NCBI GenBank assembly: GCA_021234155.1
Contig: JAJEKV010000215.1
Coordinates: 124,001-188,000, forward strand
Reading direction: 5' to 3'
From: Isoetes taiwanensis
Lineage: Eukaryota > Streptophyta > Lycopodiopsida > Isoetales > Isoetaceae
DNA: 64,000 nt
The stretch's first letter is position 1; every line of letters begins with the position of its first letter. Under the pieces are notes generated by a model. That model saw nothing but the letters and a program-made list of their open reading frames with translations, made no database searches and was not told where the DNA came from. A program made the translations under genes and the position numbers. This document shows, piece after piece, positions 10,960-22,953 of this stretch.

Positions 10960-13794
10960 CCAGAACCGGGACTCTGTGATCACAGGTTTGAGCCATGAAG
11001 CTATTCGCTGAAATGCTGTTTTTGGAAGATATGCTACTTGGGATTTGCAAAAGCCTACTAAAAATACAGTTCTAGATATGCATAATACTTTGCTGCTGGA
11101 TTTGTTGCCGAAAATAGGTCTGCTTGGCATGATACGGCTTCAACATGGTGAAGGCCGAATATGGCATTACCAAGTAATATTTTGCCCTAAACGGCTTTGC
11201 TTGGATTGCCATAGCCAGCTTCTACTGGTCGTTACACCTATTCAGATCAGCATTAATGCTTCGGATTTTCAAGAGCCAAGCTATCTGATGGCAAATCACT
11301 TTGGTTCAGCAAATACACAGTTTTACATGGGCACAGGTTAGCTTTTGTTTGCATGAAATTTTTTCTAGAAAAATACACAGGAGGCTATGGATTTGTAATG
11401 GCTCTGTTGCTCTTTTACCTGTCTAGTATAGGTGATACAGAGTTTTGCCTTAAATGGCTTTTGCAAAGGCAGTGAGCATTTGCCTTGAAGCATGGAGCTT
11501 GAGCAGCGACCTGCTGCACCGGTCTATTTACAAGAGGAAGCCGTTTGTTCTGTTCTTGGTTCAGGTTGGTATTGATAAGAAGGGAGATCGTCCTGCTAAA
11601 AATGAAGCCATGGTTTGTCAGGAGCAACACAAGCCTCTCTTGACTTCACGTTTGACAATCATGGTAATCCCATTTCTAAACACAAACTGAATGCATTCAT
11701 ATTGCTCCAAACTCTCTATAGTATTGCAAATAGATTGGGATCAGCTGGCCTTGGAACTTTTTTCAACTAAAACCCTCAGAAATGTTCAGACTCTACATAG
11801 AATGTTCTCATAGTAAAGCAATGACAGGGTTGAACGTGACATTTGATCCGTAATATATAGGATGCATCATATTTCTAGCTAGGACACGAAGACTGTCATC
11901 TGTTTGTGTTCTTGCTTCACGAACATACCAAGTGTTACATGATCCATCATAATGTTCTTAAGAGCAGTGCTTCAATATTCTGTTATGGACCAGATAAAAC
12001 AGATTTACTTATCTTATTATAAATGAACAAATCTCCACATGCTAAGCATTTAGGTGAAAAACAGTAGATTTGTATTTCCTAGAAAATACCTTGCAGTTTA
12101 AAGAACATAACTCTCGATATATGGAAATAAACGTTTGCGTTCCCTGTCATACAGGTACTTGTTGCAGTTATGCTGGTCCTTACTACCTTAACCACATGGT
12201 ATTACACATCGCTTTACAGTAGGCATGCTGTAAGGAGCTTGACCTCCATTCTACGTAGTCATGTCCTGAAAACTAGTTTACAAACAATCTCATGTGCTTT
12301 GGGGCAAGTTCACAACATTTCTCTTGCTCTAAGATCTCTTCATCAGCAAATAATCGTTAAAAATAGCAATGCCTCCTGGCCATACGTACAGGATTAGGTG
12401 AGCAATAGCTCACACTATGTTATGGTCATCATTCCAGATATGATAGTTAGAAAATCTGAGTGCTCGATGTTTTATGGCAGATATGCCAAAGCAATTGGGC
12501 AATTATTACAAGTCAACCTCAACTAATCTCAGCAGCTTTTATAAGCGAGGACAGTTATAGCACAGGATATACACGAGTTGATGATCCAATTGACCTTTTC
12601 TTTACAAACCGAGCAACTAATGCCTCCAGTCCTCCTTCATGGTATATGCAGGTAACTCAGCAGTGAGCAACATACTTCATGCTTATCAATTCTTCACATG
12701 TTTAAATAGAGATCCATTCCTAGCTACGAGTTCTAGAGTACATGTGTTTTATTTATGTAACTTATTGAAAGATACCTGAAAATTGAACTAAAATAAAGCA
12801 GAATGTAACTAGATCACTTTTTGGATCTGGGACTGGACCACCAGTGGAGATGATCTTGGAGCCTTACGAGTTCAACTCAGCTAATACAGAAAGATCGGGG
12901 GCGGATCATGTATTACTTACACTCTTTATTGCTCTTTCTTCCAAAGCTTTCAAGTTTATGATGTGGGCATTCCATCTATAGGTGGCCTGGAACATTGATC
13001 TTTAAAGAACAGAGGCTCTCATTCTGATGTAAGAATGTTGGGTGCTTCTATGATAACGATTACAGTCGAAGAGTTGTTGAGTTCTATCTCCAGTACAAGT
13101 CTTTTGGATGGCTATCTGTACCTCATCTGGTAAGAAAATACGTGAATGATTCAAACGTGTAATGACATCAAAACCTAGCAGGAGAAATGGCAGTGCAAGC
13201 ACAGATTTGATTGCATTCTCAGATGACATTTCAGTTGATGGTCAAGATGATTCAAGTGCTTTAGATGCATAGATTTGCTGGTTAGCTTAGTTTGTCCTTC
13301 ACTTGTTTTCTTCTATTCACATAATCTTGCAGGGGAAGTCAAGCATATGCAAATGGAAGTGGAGGAATGGCTTTCACGTGACAATCTGCATTTCCCGCAG
13401 CTTCAAAGGATTCGCCTTCAAACAGCTTCTGATGGTAATGTCTACCTTTTCTGTCAATTAAGTTGTAATGCATCTATGCATTTTTGCTTGTTTCTGCACT
13501 CTTTGTCCATAATTATAGGTTCCTAGCAAATGGAAGGAATGACATTGTTGTTGACAGTTTGTATTAAGTGGAGAAAGTAAACATCTATTGAAGGTGTAGA
13601 TTAATGTTCTCTGATTGTACAATTTGTGTTAGCCAATTTGAATGTCTTCATAATCTTCAATATTTTCATCAACAGATTCATTGGGCAAAGGAATATCAGG
13701 AATATTTAGTTATGTTGCATTCCATGCTGCTCTCAGAAGAGCACATGACCAGTTTATTCAAGATTTGACAAAGGAGAGCAAGGAGCTCTTGTAG
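10960..13794 (+). pseudogene. Captured multi-exon gene fragment, unidentified
   Basis: A candidate start at 10960 follows a plausible leader. Exon-like segments show coherent frames: 11040-11340 (DMHNTLLLDLLPKIG), 11454-11660, 12170-12396, 12460-12665, 13333-13434 and 13676-13794. The last two are the clearest. AG before 13333, GT at 13435 and AG before 13676 join in phase to give SDG/DSLGKGISGIFSYVAFH, ending LTKESKELL-stop at 13792-13794. Upstream blocks contain stops and need shifts between frames. I do not recognise the protein. Its place inside a TIR element without its own transposase suggests capture of a host gene with introns retained. Intron-like AT-rich DNA lies between the segments. 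Confidence 0.5.
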
Positions 13795-14269
13795 CATCAT
13801 CTGACAGCAGCAACAAGTCCTTATTCTCAGCTATGGAGCTATGAAGACAAAGGGCTCTTGACTGGATCCAGTTTAAATGTTACATAATTAAGTTGAGTTA
13901 CATTATATCAGACCATGTTTTTAAATAAAAAGCATCCAGTTTGAGCATTGTGCTTTAGACCTTGTGTTCCAAACGTTTTGTCTCTCTCGTAAGTAAGAAC
14001 AATGTCAAAGTAAGATTGTCTTATATAATAGTGAAACTTTCCGATCAATAATCATTAGATACAACCTCATATTTCTTAATTAAACAATGTTTCAAAGCAT
14101 TTAAGTTTATTGTGCTAATATATTAAGGTTAAATACCATGCTGCAATATCATATAAATAAATTTCACACAAGCCCTATTAGATATCATATAGTAGAAATT
14201 AGGTATAAATATACCGCTTCAAAATCGTATCGATCAACTATTTGAGATCATAGAAAAAAAATAATATCA

Positions 14270-14830
14270 ACAAAGTTAAACCATGTCAATTTGCCACGTT
14301 AAATGCTACAAAATATACGAGTAATTTACCAAGTCAATTTACTAGAGAGGATAGATGCTATCAAAAACCATTCCATTAAACTTTATATACTAAGTATTAG
14401 TTCATATCATACATTTTAAATTGCTGAGAAAACTAACTGAAATGATTACGTTTCAGTACCATGGAGAAAAATAGGGTAAAAAAACTCATATTAGTATATT
14501 TAAATCAAGTACATTTATCACATTGTGTATTGGTGATTAATCACTGTAAAGCATCATGATAAGTAACCAATGTAAAGCATCATGATAATTATGCACTTAA
14601 AATTACCGTGTCAATATACTAAAGAAGATAGATGTGATCAAATACCAGTCTACCAAACTTGACATACTAAACGATAGTATGTATCATATAATTTAAGTTG
14701 TTATAGAGACCAATTAACATTGCCATGTTTCAATACCATGTCACAAAACAATGTTGGATTATCACCTTAGAAAAATATATTGATGAACCATATTAGATAA
14801 CTAGACATGGTTTGTAAACTTTTGAACCCA
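14270..14830. repeat. Right subterminal imperfect repeats
   Basis: Phrases such as 'TACCATGTCA', 'GAGAGGATAGATG/GAAGATAGATG' and 'TGTAAAGCATCATGATAA' recur in two diverged blocks roughly 290 bp apart, just inside the right end of the 8.4-kb element. They differ from the left array, so the subterminal regions are asymmetric. Confidence 0.6.
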
Positions 14831-14893
14831 CTAACATGTACTGATTTATGGATTTGGTTTTCACCAATAAACCATAAAAAAAAAATCATATTG

Positions 14894-14915
14894 GTTCAAT
14901 TTTGGGGGCCTTGTG
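14894..14915 (-). repeat. Right terminal inverted repeat of the 8.4-kb element
   Basis: Ends TTTTGGGGGCCTTGTG, followed by target duplication CTC at 14916-14918. Confidence 0.92.
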
Positions 14916-15022
14916 CTCGTCCGCCCGCTATAGCCACCGGAGAGAACCTTGCTTTGCCGTAGCCGTGACCTTGGCCGCTGCCGCCATTCCAGCGCCCTCC
15001 TTCAGTACCTTCTCATGTGCAA

Positions 15023-15123
15023 ATGACCATGGCCTATACTCGGGATTTTGTTAGCTACTCCAACCTCAACATCCACCAAATCTTTGACGAGCTTGGTGAG
15101 CAGCTCGCAGCGGGACCCAAAAA
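15023..15123 (+). pseudogene. Truncated 5' end of the histone-fusion gene, unit B end
   Basis: Same fragment as 2177-2277 and 28971-29070. It has FDELGEQLAAGPKK before the junction, where the true gene has GDPKKVELLL. Confidence 0.75.
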
Positions 15124-16278
15124 GTTTTTTTGTCATATCTTCAACTGTGAAATAAGCATATTCATTACAAATTCCAGCCTAAACACATATCTCGGCCTCA
15201 CATCCAGGATTTCCACGAATATCCCTCACTCCTCAGATTTATGCCTAAGGATTGCCCTTCATGCAACCCCAAAAAGCACAATTAATCACAACAAAGTAGT
15301 GCAGTTTAGATCATACAAAGTATATCATAATTAATCACAACAAAGTAGCATGGAAAATTAAAAAGCAAATTGCTTGAAATGAAGAATACTTGAAAAAACA
15401 TTGATGCTTCAAAAATAATTGGAGGAATCATTGGAGAAAGAATTGTCGTCAATGAAATTTTATGGAAAAGCGTTGAAGAATCCCAGGAGAATAGAATAGG
15501 AATAAAGTCAAACTATAGGAGCATTTTATTGCACTATAAGAATCGATAATAAAGAAATCAAATGCATTGGTTCAACCCATAATTACACTATTCTAAAATT
15601 ATATTTTCAGATTTTTTTTTTTTAATAACTTTAAAATGACAAGCATTTTATTTTATTTTATTTTATTTTATTTTGTGGCAAAACTGAGATTTTTAAAATG
15701 AACCAGCTAAAAGACTTGGGCTAAGTTCTAGCTAAATTAAGATTATGCATGCTTATCAAGCGAGTCCAGGAATTAAGCTCCTGGACCTAAAGTTAGTGCT
15801 CCTCATAAAATCATGAGTGAATATATTAAAGTCACCAGCAAGCAGACACTCATCATAGTGAGTGTTATTCCAACTGTCTCTCACAGTGTTTCGAAAAGGA
15901 GTACTTATCAGCAGGCTGATTATGAACATAAATATTAAATAAAGCAAACATAATGTTCCCCAGATCTCCATGAAGAATTTTCCATCTGCGATTGCTTCTA
16001 TTCTATTCTATTTTAATCTATACACCATTTAGATATTAGAAAGATTAAGACTGTCTCTCCAAGCTATAGAGACATCTGCAGAACTATTATTAGCTTTAAT
16101 GGTCCACAACCTGTACTTAGGAGGAAGAGAGTTAGAAATGCGCAGTGTGTGGTCACAATGCTGCCAGTGGCGTGATGTTAAAATGCTATCTATCTTTGCC
16201 TATTTCGCAAAAAAAGTTGCAGCCAAATAGATGAGTTCAAAAATTTGTTATTTACAAATACAACCATGAACACAACAT

Positions 16279-18133
16279 TTATCTATGCTTGACAGAATTA
16301 CTGAAGTGTTCTTGGCAGAATATTACAACATCATGAGCATTTCTTAAAGGTCTAGAATTCCTCTTCAACATTTCATGTGTAAGTGCTCTTTTAATCACTG
16401 CCCCTGCCCCATCATGTTCACCTACAAACAAGAAAGAGAAGGTTACTTTGAAGAGATACAATTTAAGTAAATCTGCAGTGCTGGCATACCTTTTCCATGG
16501 TAAGTGGCAAAGTAATTCTAGTTAAATGAAATACTGGAGCTCTAAAAAAAAATCTACCAATGAAGAAAAATGTTCTTGCACCCTTGAATTGATGTGAGCA
16601 ACCATCCGACCACATCACATGGTTGGTGTACTCCACACTTTTCTTGTATAGAAACTGAACTTGCTTGTTAAGACAATGTTGAACAAAGAGAGTATCATGT
16701 TCTCTGTCATCTGAATCATAGAAGTGAGTCTCTTTGATTATGTTCCACTCACGCTTAGACAGTTCTCTTGAACCTCTGTAGCAGTTTGTCTGTATGTGAT
16801 GTGCACCAGTATTGTGCATTGCTCATTCCTCCAATGCAAACTTTGGATCTCTTGCTGCATTTTGAATGTGCAATTCTCAGCAAAGTCTATTACTGATACA
16901 ACCGTATCTTTTGAAAAAGTGGCTAAGCAGTCCCTAAACTGTTTAGCCTGCCATCTGGCTTCATAGTTGTGAGGAATAAAATCTGTCAAAACATTCTTTG
17001 CATACTCCAAGATATCAGCGATAGTACTTGTCTTATACGAGCTTAACTATTGGTTTTAGTACTACTTTCAAATCTCCGGTTCCATCGAGGGTTGAGTAGA
17101 TGGTTCAAACACCTGTAATTTTCCATAAAACTTATTTAGTATTGAATATGACAGAATCTGAAATACAACAGCAGACTAAAGTAGATAATAAAGCAAGCGT
17201 TTCGCAACACCTTCAAGAATGTGTTCTTTGTCTTGCTGTGAAGCATTTGCTCTTACCTTATTATTATAGACGCATTTTTTTTTAAATTTGTAAATTTTCA
17301 TTTTCTTCTCTTGCTTAGATCCATGTTTGGAGCCATCTTTCTTTAACTCTACTTCTCTTGCTCTTTTCTTTTGCTCTTTGTTCTCTCCTTTTCATTGCAT
17401 GCAATTTTCTATAGAGTGACTCCTGATCTTCAAACCTACGTTGATGCTAGACCTCAACACCACCTTTAAAACAATCAGCAAACTAGTATTTCAAGACTGT
17501 TTAACATGGAAAAGCAGTTTTCAAGCACTTACCAAAAGCTGTAGGTAAATCACAAACTGCCTGAAAACTATCACATCTTTCTTCAAGATTGGATGTCTTT
17601 GGTGGTGGCTCTGATTCAGTGGTAGAATCACAAACATCAAAGTGAGTGTTTAATCAAAAATTCCTCTTCACAATTTCCAGTTCTTTCACCAACAAAAAGA
17701 TTCCAATTATCTGTCGGTTCGAATTGACTATTAGCCTCACATTCATCTGAAAAATCAGGTTTACTGGTTAGCCATCATATTTGCAAGCAATTGATCAGTA
17801 ATTCAAGATATTACCATTGTTAGTATTAAAAATAAATTCTCCCTCAATATTTGCATTTCTTTCACCAACATGAAGAATAGAATACTGTGCTGCCTCCACG
17901 ACAGGGCAATTTTCAGTTGAATGGAGAAAATTATCTGCCAAACGAGAGCATAAGCATATAAATTCCTCGGATTGTTGTCCCAAATTGTGGATACTGCTTA
18001 TCAGAGTTTTAGCATCAAAAGCGACATTTTGCTTCGAAGCAGATTGGAGAAATCTTTCCTCCCAATTCATGGCAAATACATCAAAAGAAAGCACCTCCAT
18101 CCTGAAACAATATATACTGTGGTAGCCCGCCAT
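16279..18133 (-). pseudogene. Transposase-like gene with introns, copy 2 (reference copy), broken
   Basis: Minus-strand gene remnant with three GT-AG introns: 17436-17532 (97 bp), 17113-17256 (144 bp) and 16422-16489 (68 bp). The first ORF (18133-17795) is of unknown function. A basic exon follows (about 17435-17257, rich in RREQRAKKRAREVELKK). The exon from 17112 leads into DFIPHNYEARW, VIDFAENC and QSLHWRNEQCTI. A frameshifted continuation gives DDREHD, WSDGCSHQFKGARTF and FATYHGKG. Across the 68-bp intron HGKG joins EHDGAGAVIKRA. This order (FAEN, HW, HD, SDG..Q-F-K, HGKG-DG-G..KR) is what I recall from multicopy, uncharacterised transposase-like proteins of invertebrates and other eukaryotes; I cannot name the superfamily. 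The frameshift between FAEN and SDG is shared by all copies, so the break predates amplification. Confidence 0.75.
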
Positions 18134-18610
18134 TCTTTGTCAATTGCCCGCGAACCTTTGCACTTACTCAAAATTGAAAGCATGATTATACAACAGCAAA
18201 TTTGGGATTGATGAGATGGCATGATGAGATGTCTTGAGAATTTCAGATTGATGAGATGGCTTGCTGATCAACCATTCCAGATGCTGGGAAGGAAATTGTG
18301 ATCGACAACTGCGAAAGGCCTTGAAACAATAGGTGACGGACATGAAGAAAACTGATGAAGTGCAAAAAGCACCTCGCTAGCACTAGATGCCGTGACATGC
18401 TTTTTTGTATACCACTAATATAAACATACCTTTTGACTCTTTGATGACATCCTTCAACAAAAAAAATATTCTTGTTGTTATCATGTTATCTTTTGGTGAT
18501 GATCCTCAAAAGTGGTTTTCGATTCGAGCAGCAGCCATGCTAAATGTATACTATGAAATTGGTAAGTTAAATGGGGCATAAGAATGGATTTAGTGGCGAG
18601 GCTAGAATAG

Positions 18611-18654
18611 ATTTTTTTTTTTTTGATAGATATATAGATATATATATATATATT

Positions 18655-18748
<94 letters not shown>
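18611..18748. repeat. GATA microsatellite, unit C (TTTG part lost)
   Basis: A T-run replaces the TTTG repeats, followed by an imperfect TATA/GATA stretch and a long GATA run. Confidence 0.96.
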
Positions 18749-18749
<1 letters not shown>

Positions 18750-19274
18750 GGGTGAAAGCATAGAGGTGGGGGACACTTTTTATGTCAGTGACACATGGTG
18801 CTTAGTGGGTGCTTTCTAGGACATTTTCTTTGTATTTTTGAAAAATACAAAGAAGTTATAAATTTTGAAACAACCTTTCCCCTGAGCTCTTTGGAACATG
18901 GGCATCAAGCATAGAGTCCGGAAGACCGGCACGATTTCCTTCAACAGTTCCTCAACACTCTAGAATGAATAACGCGTCATAAGAAATCATGTAAAATTAT
19001 ACCCTCAAAGCAATTGGAATTTCTCACACAATATGTAAATGAAATATGTATACCCATGCACATTTGCATGCCGGAGGCTTTCATCCACTGTATGTCACCA
19101 GGTTGAAATTTAAAATTTGAAAAGTGATGGTTATTTTTTTTATTTTCACTTCTCTTCTGCCCACCGCCTCGTCCGCCCGCTATAGCCACCGGAGAGAACC
19201 TTGCTTTGCCGTAGCCGTGACCTTGGCCGCTGCCGCCATTCCAGCGCCCTCCTTCAGTACCTTCTCATGTGCAA

Positions 19275-19374
19275 ATGACCATGGCCCGTACTCGGGATTT
19301 TGTTAGCAACTTTAACCTCAACATCCACCAAATCTTTGACCAGCTTGGTGAGCAGCTCGCCGGGGACCCAAAAA
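19275..19374 (+). pseudogene. Truncated 5' end of the histone-fusion gene, unit C end
   Basis: Same fragment, with one base fewer in the G-rich stretch so that the frame across GGGGACCC agrees with 29060. It ends at the tandem junction. Confidence 0.72.
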
Positions 19375-19878
19375 GTTTTTTGTCATATCTTCAACTGTGA
19401 AATAAGCATATTCATTACAAATTCCAGCCTAAACACATATCTCGGCCTCACATCTAGGATTTCCACGAATATCCCTCACTCCTCAGATTTATGCCTAAGG
19501 ATTGCCCTTCATGCAACCCCAAAAAGCACAATTAATCACAACAAAGTAGTGCAGTTTAGATCATACAAGGTATATCATAATTAATCACAACAAAGTAGCA
19601 TGGAAAATTAAAAAGCAAATTGCTTGAAATGAAGAATACTTGAAAAAACATTGATGCTTCAAAAATAATTGGAGGAATCATTGGAGAAAGAATTGTCGTC
19701 AATGAAATTTTATGGAAAAGCGTTGAAGAATCCCAGGAGAATAGAATAGAATAGAACTGCATGTGAAAGAATTTTTTCTGCCAACATTTTGGCAGAAAAT
19801 ATCAGGGGCCTTTTAATAACCTTTAAAGTTTTAATATATTAGTATATTGTATTAAAGTGAACTCAGCCGCATTTTAGT

Positions 19879-20403
19879 TGAAGATATATCATGATATATG
19901 ATCTGGAGCAATGGGTATGATTGAGGAAAAGGAATATCTAGGTTAAATATTGTGACCATGCTAGATATGAGATAGGAAGAAATGAAAATAAAACATTAGA
20001 CCATGGGAGCGATCAGGGCAGTAGACCATGGTGCCGATCAGAGTAGCCAATGGTTCGGGTTTGGGTCAGGGTCAATGGTTCGGGTTAACCAAATTAAGGA
20101 GGTCGGATAAGCGAATGGGTTAGTGCCAAGTTAGAAAAGAGATGTAGCAGGGCCGCACCGAATGGGCCGATCAGGATAAAAGAGAGGTAAAAAGGCAGAT
20201 CGATGATTAGACTTGCAGCTGGGAATAAGGAGGATGCATATCCAGGGGGATCAAATGTAAACAGGTTCATATTGAAATTGAGTTGATCCATGTGCTACTA
20301 TAGTTATCTCTATAAGATCTAGTAGATAATTATCACTGTATGATAAGTAGCTGTGGTGTGTTGCAATAAAGGTTGAAGTTTCAAATTAAGGCAATAATTT
20401 TCA
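19879..20403 (+). repeat. 5' LTR of copia element 1
   Basis: 525 bp, TG...CA. Near its start is the perfect palindrome ATATATCATGATATAT. Lacks 16 bp present in the 3' LTR near 24873. Confidence 0.95.
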
Positions 20404-20404
20404 T

Positions 20405-20416
20405 TGGTATCAGAGC
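20405..20416 (+). promoter_or_regulatory. Primer binding site, initiator Met-tRNA type
   Basis: TGGTATCAGAGC directly after the 5' LTR, complementary to the 3' end of plant initiator Met-tRNA. The gag ATG follows only two bases later. Confidence 0.93.
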
Positions 20417-20418
20417 AA

Positions 20419-21348
20419 ATGTCTACTAGACTTGGTGCATACTTACTAAGTGGTATTGAGATTTTTAAAGGAGAAGCAGGTTTTCAAGCATGGAAGGAGA
20501 GGATTAAGGATGTTCTGGAAGCTGAAGAAGTATGGGAACAGGTGATTGCTGGAGAAAGTGGAGAAGCAGAGAGCAGCACTGCAAGTTCTACTACAAAAAC
20601 TGTTGGAGAATCTTCTGCCACAGTAGGAGGAACTGAAGGGTCAACAAAAGCCAAGGTGCAGTTAGCAAAAAGCATACTTTCTTCCAAGTTGAGTTCAAAT
20701 ATATTGCTGAAAGTAAGAGGTAAGTCACCTAAAGGGATATGGGATTACCTAATAAAAACATACGAAGTTAAGAATTCATCACAGATGGATATGCTAGACA
20801 GAGAGCTGAGGAAATTAAAATATAAGGAAGGTGATAATCTTACAGAGTTCTTTCAAAAGTTTGATAATATTTTGGCTGATATGGAGGCTGCAGGAATTCC
20901 AGTAACTAAGGAATTTCAGATTTTATCTTTAGCACGGGCATTTTCAAATTATGAAAACTCGTCTACTTTGGTAAGGAATGTTGCAAGAAACAGGGACAAG
21001 GCTGAGCAAATGATTCGCACGGAGTTGGAGCAGAGAAAGGTTTTGCAGGATGATGAAGAAGAGCATACTGAGGTCTTGTATACAGGAAAGGGTCGTGGTG
21101 CACGGTCAGGCAGAACAGGCCCATGTTTTTTATGCAATGCATATGGGCGTATCAAATCTAATTGTCCAAAGATGAAGGAGAGCCGATGTTATAACTGCGA
21201 TGGTTTTGGACACTTGGCTATAAACTGCTCCAGCCCCAAGGATCTGAGAAGGGGCAGAGCTAGAGGAAGTAGTGGTCAAGGCCGAGGTAGCATGAGAAAT
21301 GCAAAGGGTAGAGGAAGAGGTGGACAAGTAAGGAATATGCTGCAGTGA
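20419..21348 (+). pseudogene. gag: copia 1 gag
   Basis: Nucleocapsid/capsid polyprotein part from ATG 20419 (STRLGAYLLSG...) to TGA 21346-21348. Capsid-like helical region is followed by two zinc knuckles. The first, CFLCNAYGRIKSNC, has Arg in place of the metal-binding His; the second, CYNCDGFGHLAINC, is intact. The tail is Gly/Arg-rich (RGRARGSSGQGRG). The TGA is in the same frame as the following protease, so it is either a mutation or a readthrough stop; copia 2 has no stop here. Confidence 0.9.
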
Positions 21349-22320
21349 ATATTGCAAGAGATCGAGGTAAGTACATCCAATGCACTGAATATTTCAGAAA
21401 GAGATACTGATAATAATCTATATGTACTAGATAGCGGAGCTGAGAGAAGCGTAATCAAGACTGCTGATGCGCTTAAGGAAAGAAGTATCAAGACATCCAG
21501 CTTTGTTCAGATGGGAAATGGAAAGATGCAAAAGGTGGAGGAAGCTGGGATGCTAGAACTTTATGATTTGCATGGGAATGTAGTGAATTTAAGCAATGTT
21601 TTGTGTGTACCGTCTATTGTTAGAAATCTGATATCTGTCAGCCAGTTAACTGATCTGGGGTACAAAGTTTGTTTTGACAAACATCAATGTAAAGTGTTCT
21701 ATAATAATGAATTGAGATTTCTAGCAAAACGCGTTGGAAATTTGTTTGGCTTTTATAATGGTACTGAAGATGGAAATATAAATGCAATTAGTTTGCCTTC
21801 TGCAAGATTATGGCATGAAAGATTGGGTCATACTCACCAGAATAATGTGCAATATTTGATCAAAAAGGGGAAAATTGATGCAACAGATGAAGACAAACAC
21901 TTCACATGCATTGGGTGTAAGCTTGGGAAGCACACACGCTTAAGATTTGGCAAATCCAACAAACGGGCAACAGGTATACTAGATCTTGTGCATACCGATC
22001 TCTGTGGACCATTGAATGTCCAAAGTTTGCATGGCAGAAGATATTTTTTGACTTTTATCGACGATTATTCTAGGAAAACCAAATGCTATGTTCTTAAGAC
22101 AAAAGATCAAGCTTTTAATGCTTTTAGAATGTTTGAAGCAGAAACAGAACGAGAAACAGGTAGAAAAATCAAGTGCCTAAGATCGGATCGAGGTGGCGAA
22201 TATCTTTCAGGTAAATTTAAATCGTATTGTGCAGAGAAGGGAATACGAAAACAACTAACATGCAGATTCAGCCCTCAACAAAATGGTGTAGCGAGCGTAA
22301 GAAACGAAGAACAATCTTAG
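21349..22320 (+). pseudogene. pol: copia 1 protease and integrase (truncated by frameshift)
   Basis: Same frame as gag. Protease motif LDSGAERSV lies near 21427. The integrase zinc-binding part (WHERLGH ... CIGCKLGKH) is near 21810-21940. Catalytic-core aspartates lie in HTDLCGPL and SDRGGEYL. The third acidic residue, expected in VAERKN, is lost because one base is missing near 22294, and the frame ends at 22320. Confidence 0.9.
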
Positions 22321-22953
22321 ACGCAGATGAGGGCCATGCTCAAGCACAGTGTCCGCCGAATTTTTATGGGAGGAAGCAGTTCAAAGCTTTGTATTTGTTC
22401 AAAATAAGATACCTTCCTCCGGCATAGCGGGGAATATACGGATGAAATGTGGAATGGTAGGGAAGTGACGTATGACGGAGTTTAAGGCATATGGATGTGT
22501 TGCCTTTGTACACGCGTGCCCAAAGAACTTCGAGATCAAAATGGATGATAGAGCAATCATATCTTTCACGGTTGGATATGATGAAAATGCTAAAAGCGTA
22601 TAAGTTATATGACCCAGTAAATCGAAAACTCATTGTAAGTAGAGATGTAAAAACCGATGAGAGCATTTTGTATAAGTCACGCGATAAATTTGATGGTAAG
22701 ATTCTTTGATAAGCATGCAAACAGATCATGAACAACGGGGAAAAGGGCGAAAATGAAGTTGTCACTAAGATAGATATTGAAGATGATGATATGGACGAGC
22801 AACCAGGACAATATGGAGACAATGATGAGATTCAAGAGCCTCAAATAACATCGATCTGAAGGAATCAAGACAACAAAGAAAGAGAAGGATCCAAGTAGAG
22901 AGACTAAAAGAAGGAGTAGATATAGATGTCTCAAAATTTGGAAGGCAACGGAT
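22321..22953 (+). pseudogene. copia 1 integrase C-terminus to RT linker, heavily scrambled
   Basis: Remnants of the integrase C-terminal region can be followed in different frames, e.g. LYDPVNRKLIVSRDVKTDE near 22600-22660, between clean integrase and clean RT. Stops and shifts are far denser here than on either side. Confidence 0.7.

Larger units (their letters stand above)
6518..14915. mobile_element. 8.4-kb TIR DNA transposon with CAC...GTG termini
   Basis: The insert begins CACAAGGCCCCCAAAA and ends with its reverse complement, giving 22-bp inverted ends with one mismatch. It is flanked by CTC on both sides (6515-6517 and 14916-14918). The uninterrupted site is visible in unit A (near 2068) and unit C (near 19168), where CTC occurs once. 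CAC termini, a 3-bp duplication and long subterminal repeat arrays point to the CMC/CACTA superfamily, though the end is CACAA rather than CACTA. No transposase was recognised inside, so it is probably non-autonomous. Content: 215-bp repeats, 790-bp repeats, a foreign CACTA end, a spliced gene fragment and a right subterminal array. Segments 7331-7960 and 10151-10800 show nothing supported. Confidence 0.88.
15124..19374. repeat. Tandem unit C (uninterrupted)
   Basis: This is the only complete unit free of a large insertion and the best reference for the family. It lacks about 220 bp present in units B and D, with the junction near 15499 where 'AATAGAATAG' runs straight into 'GAATAAAGTC'. It carries the broken transposase gene (16279-18133) and a microsatellite that has lost the TTTG part. 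Confidence 0.92.

Noticed and set aside
13786-13800. CTCTTGTAG as the missing right end of the CACTA element at 9951
   Set aside because: It is followed by CA not TG, has no inverted CGTCAG motifs before it, and is explained as Leu-Leu-stop of the captured gene.
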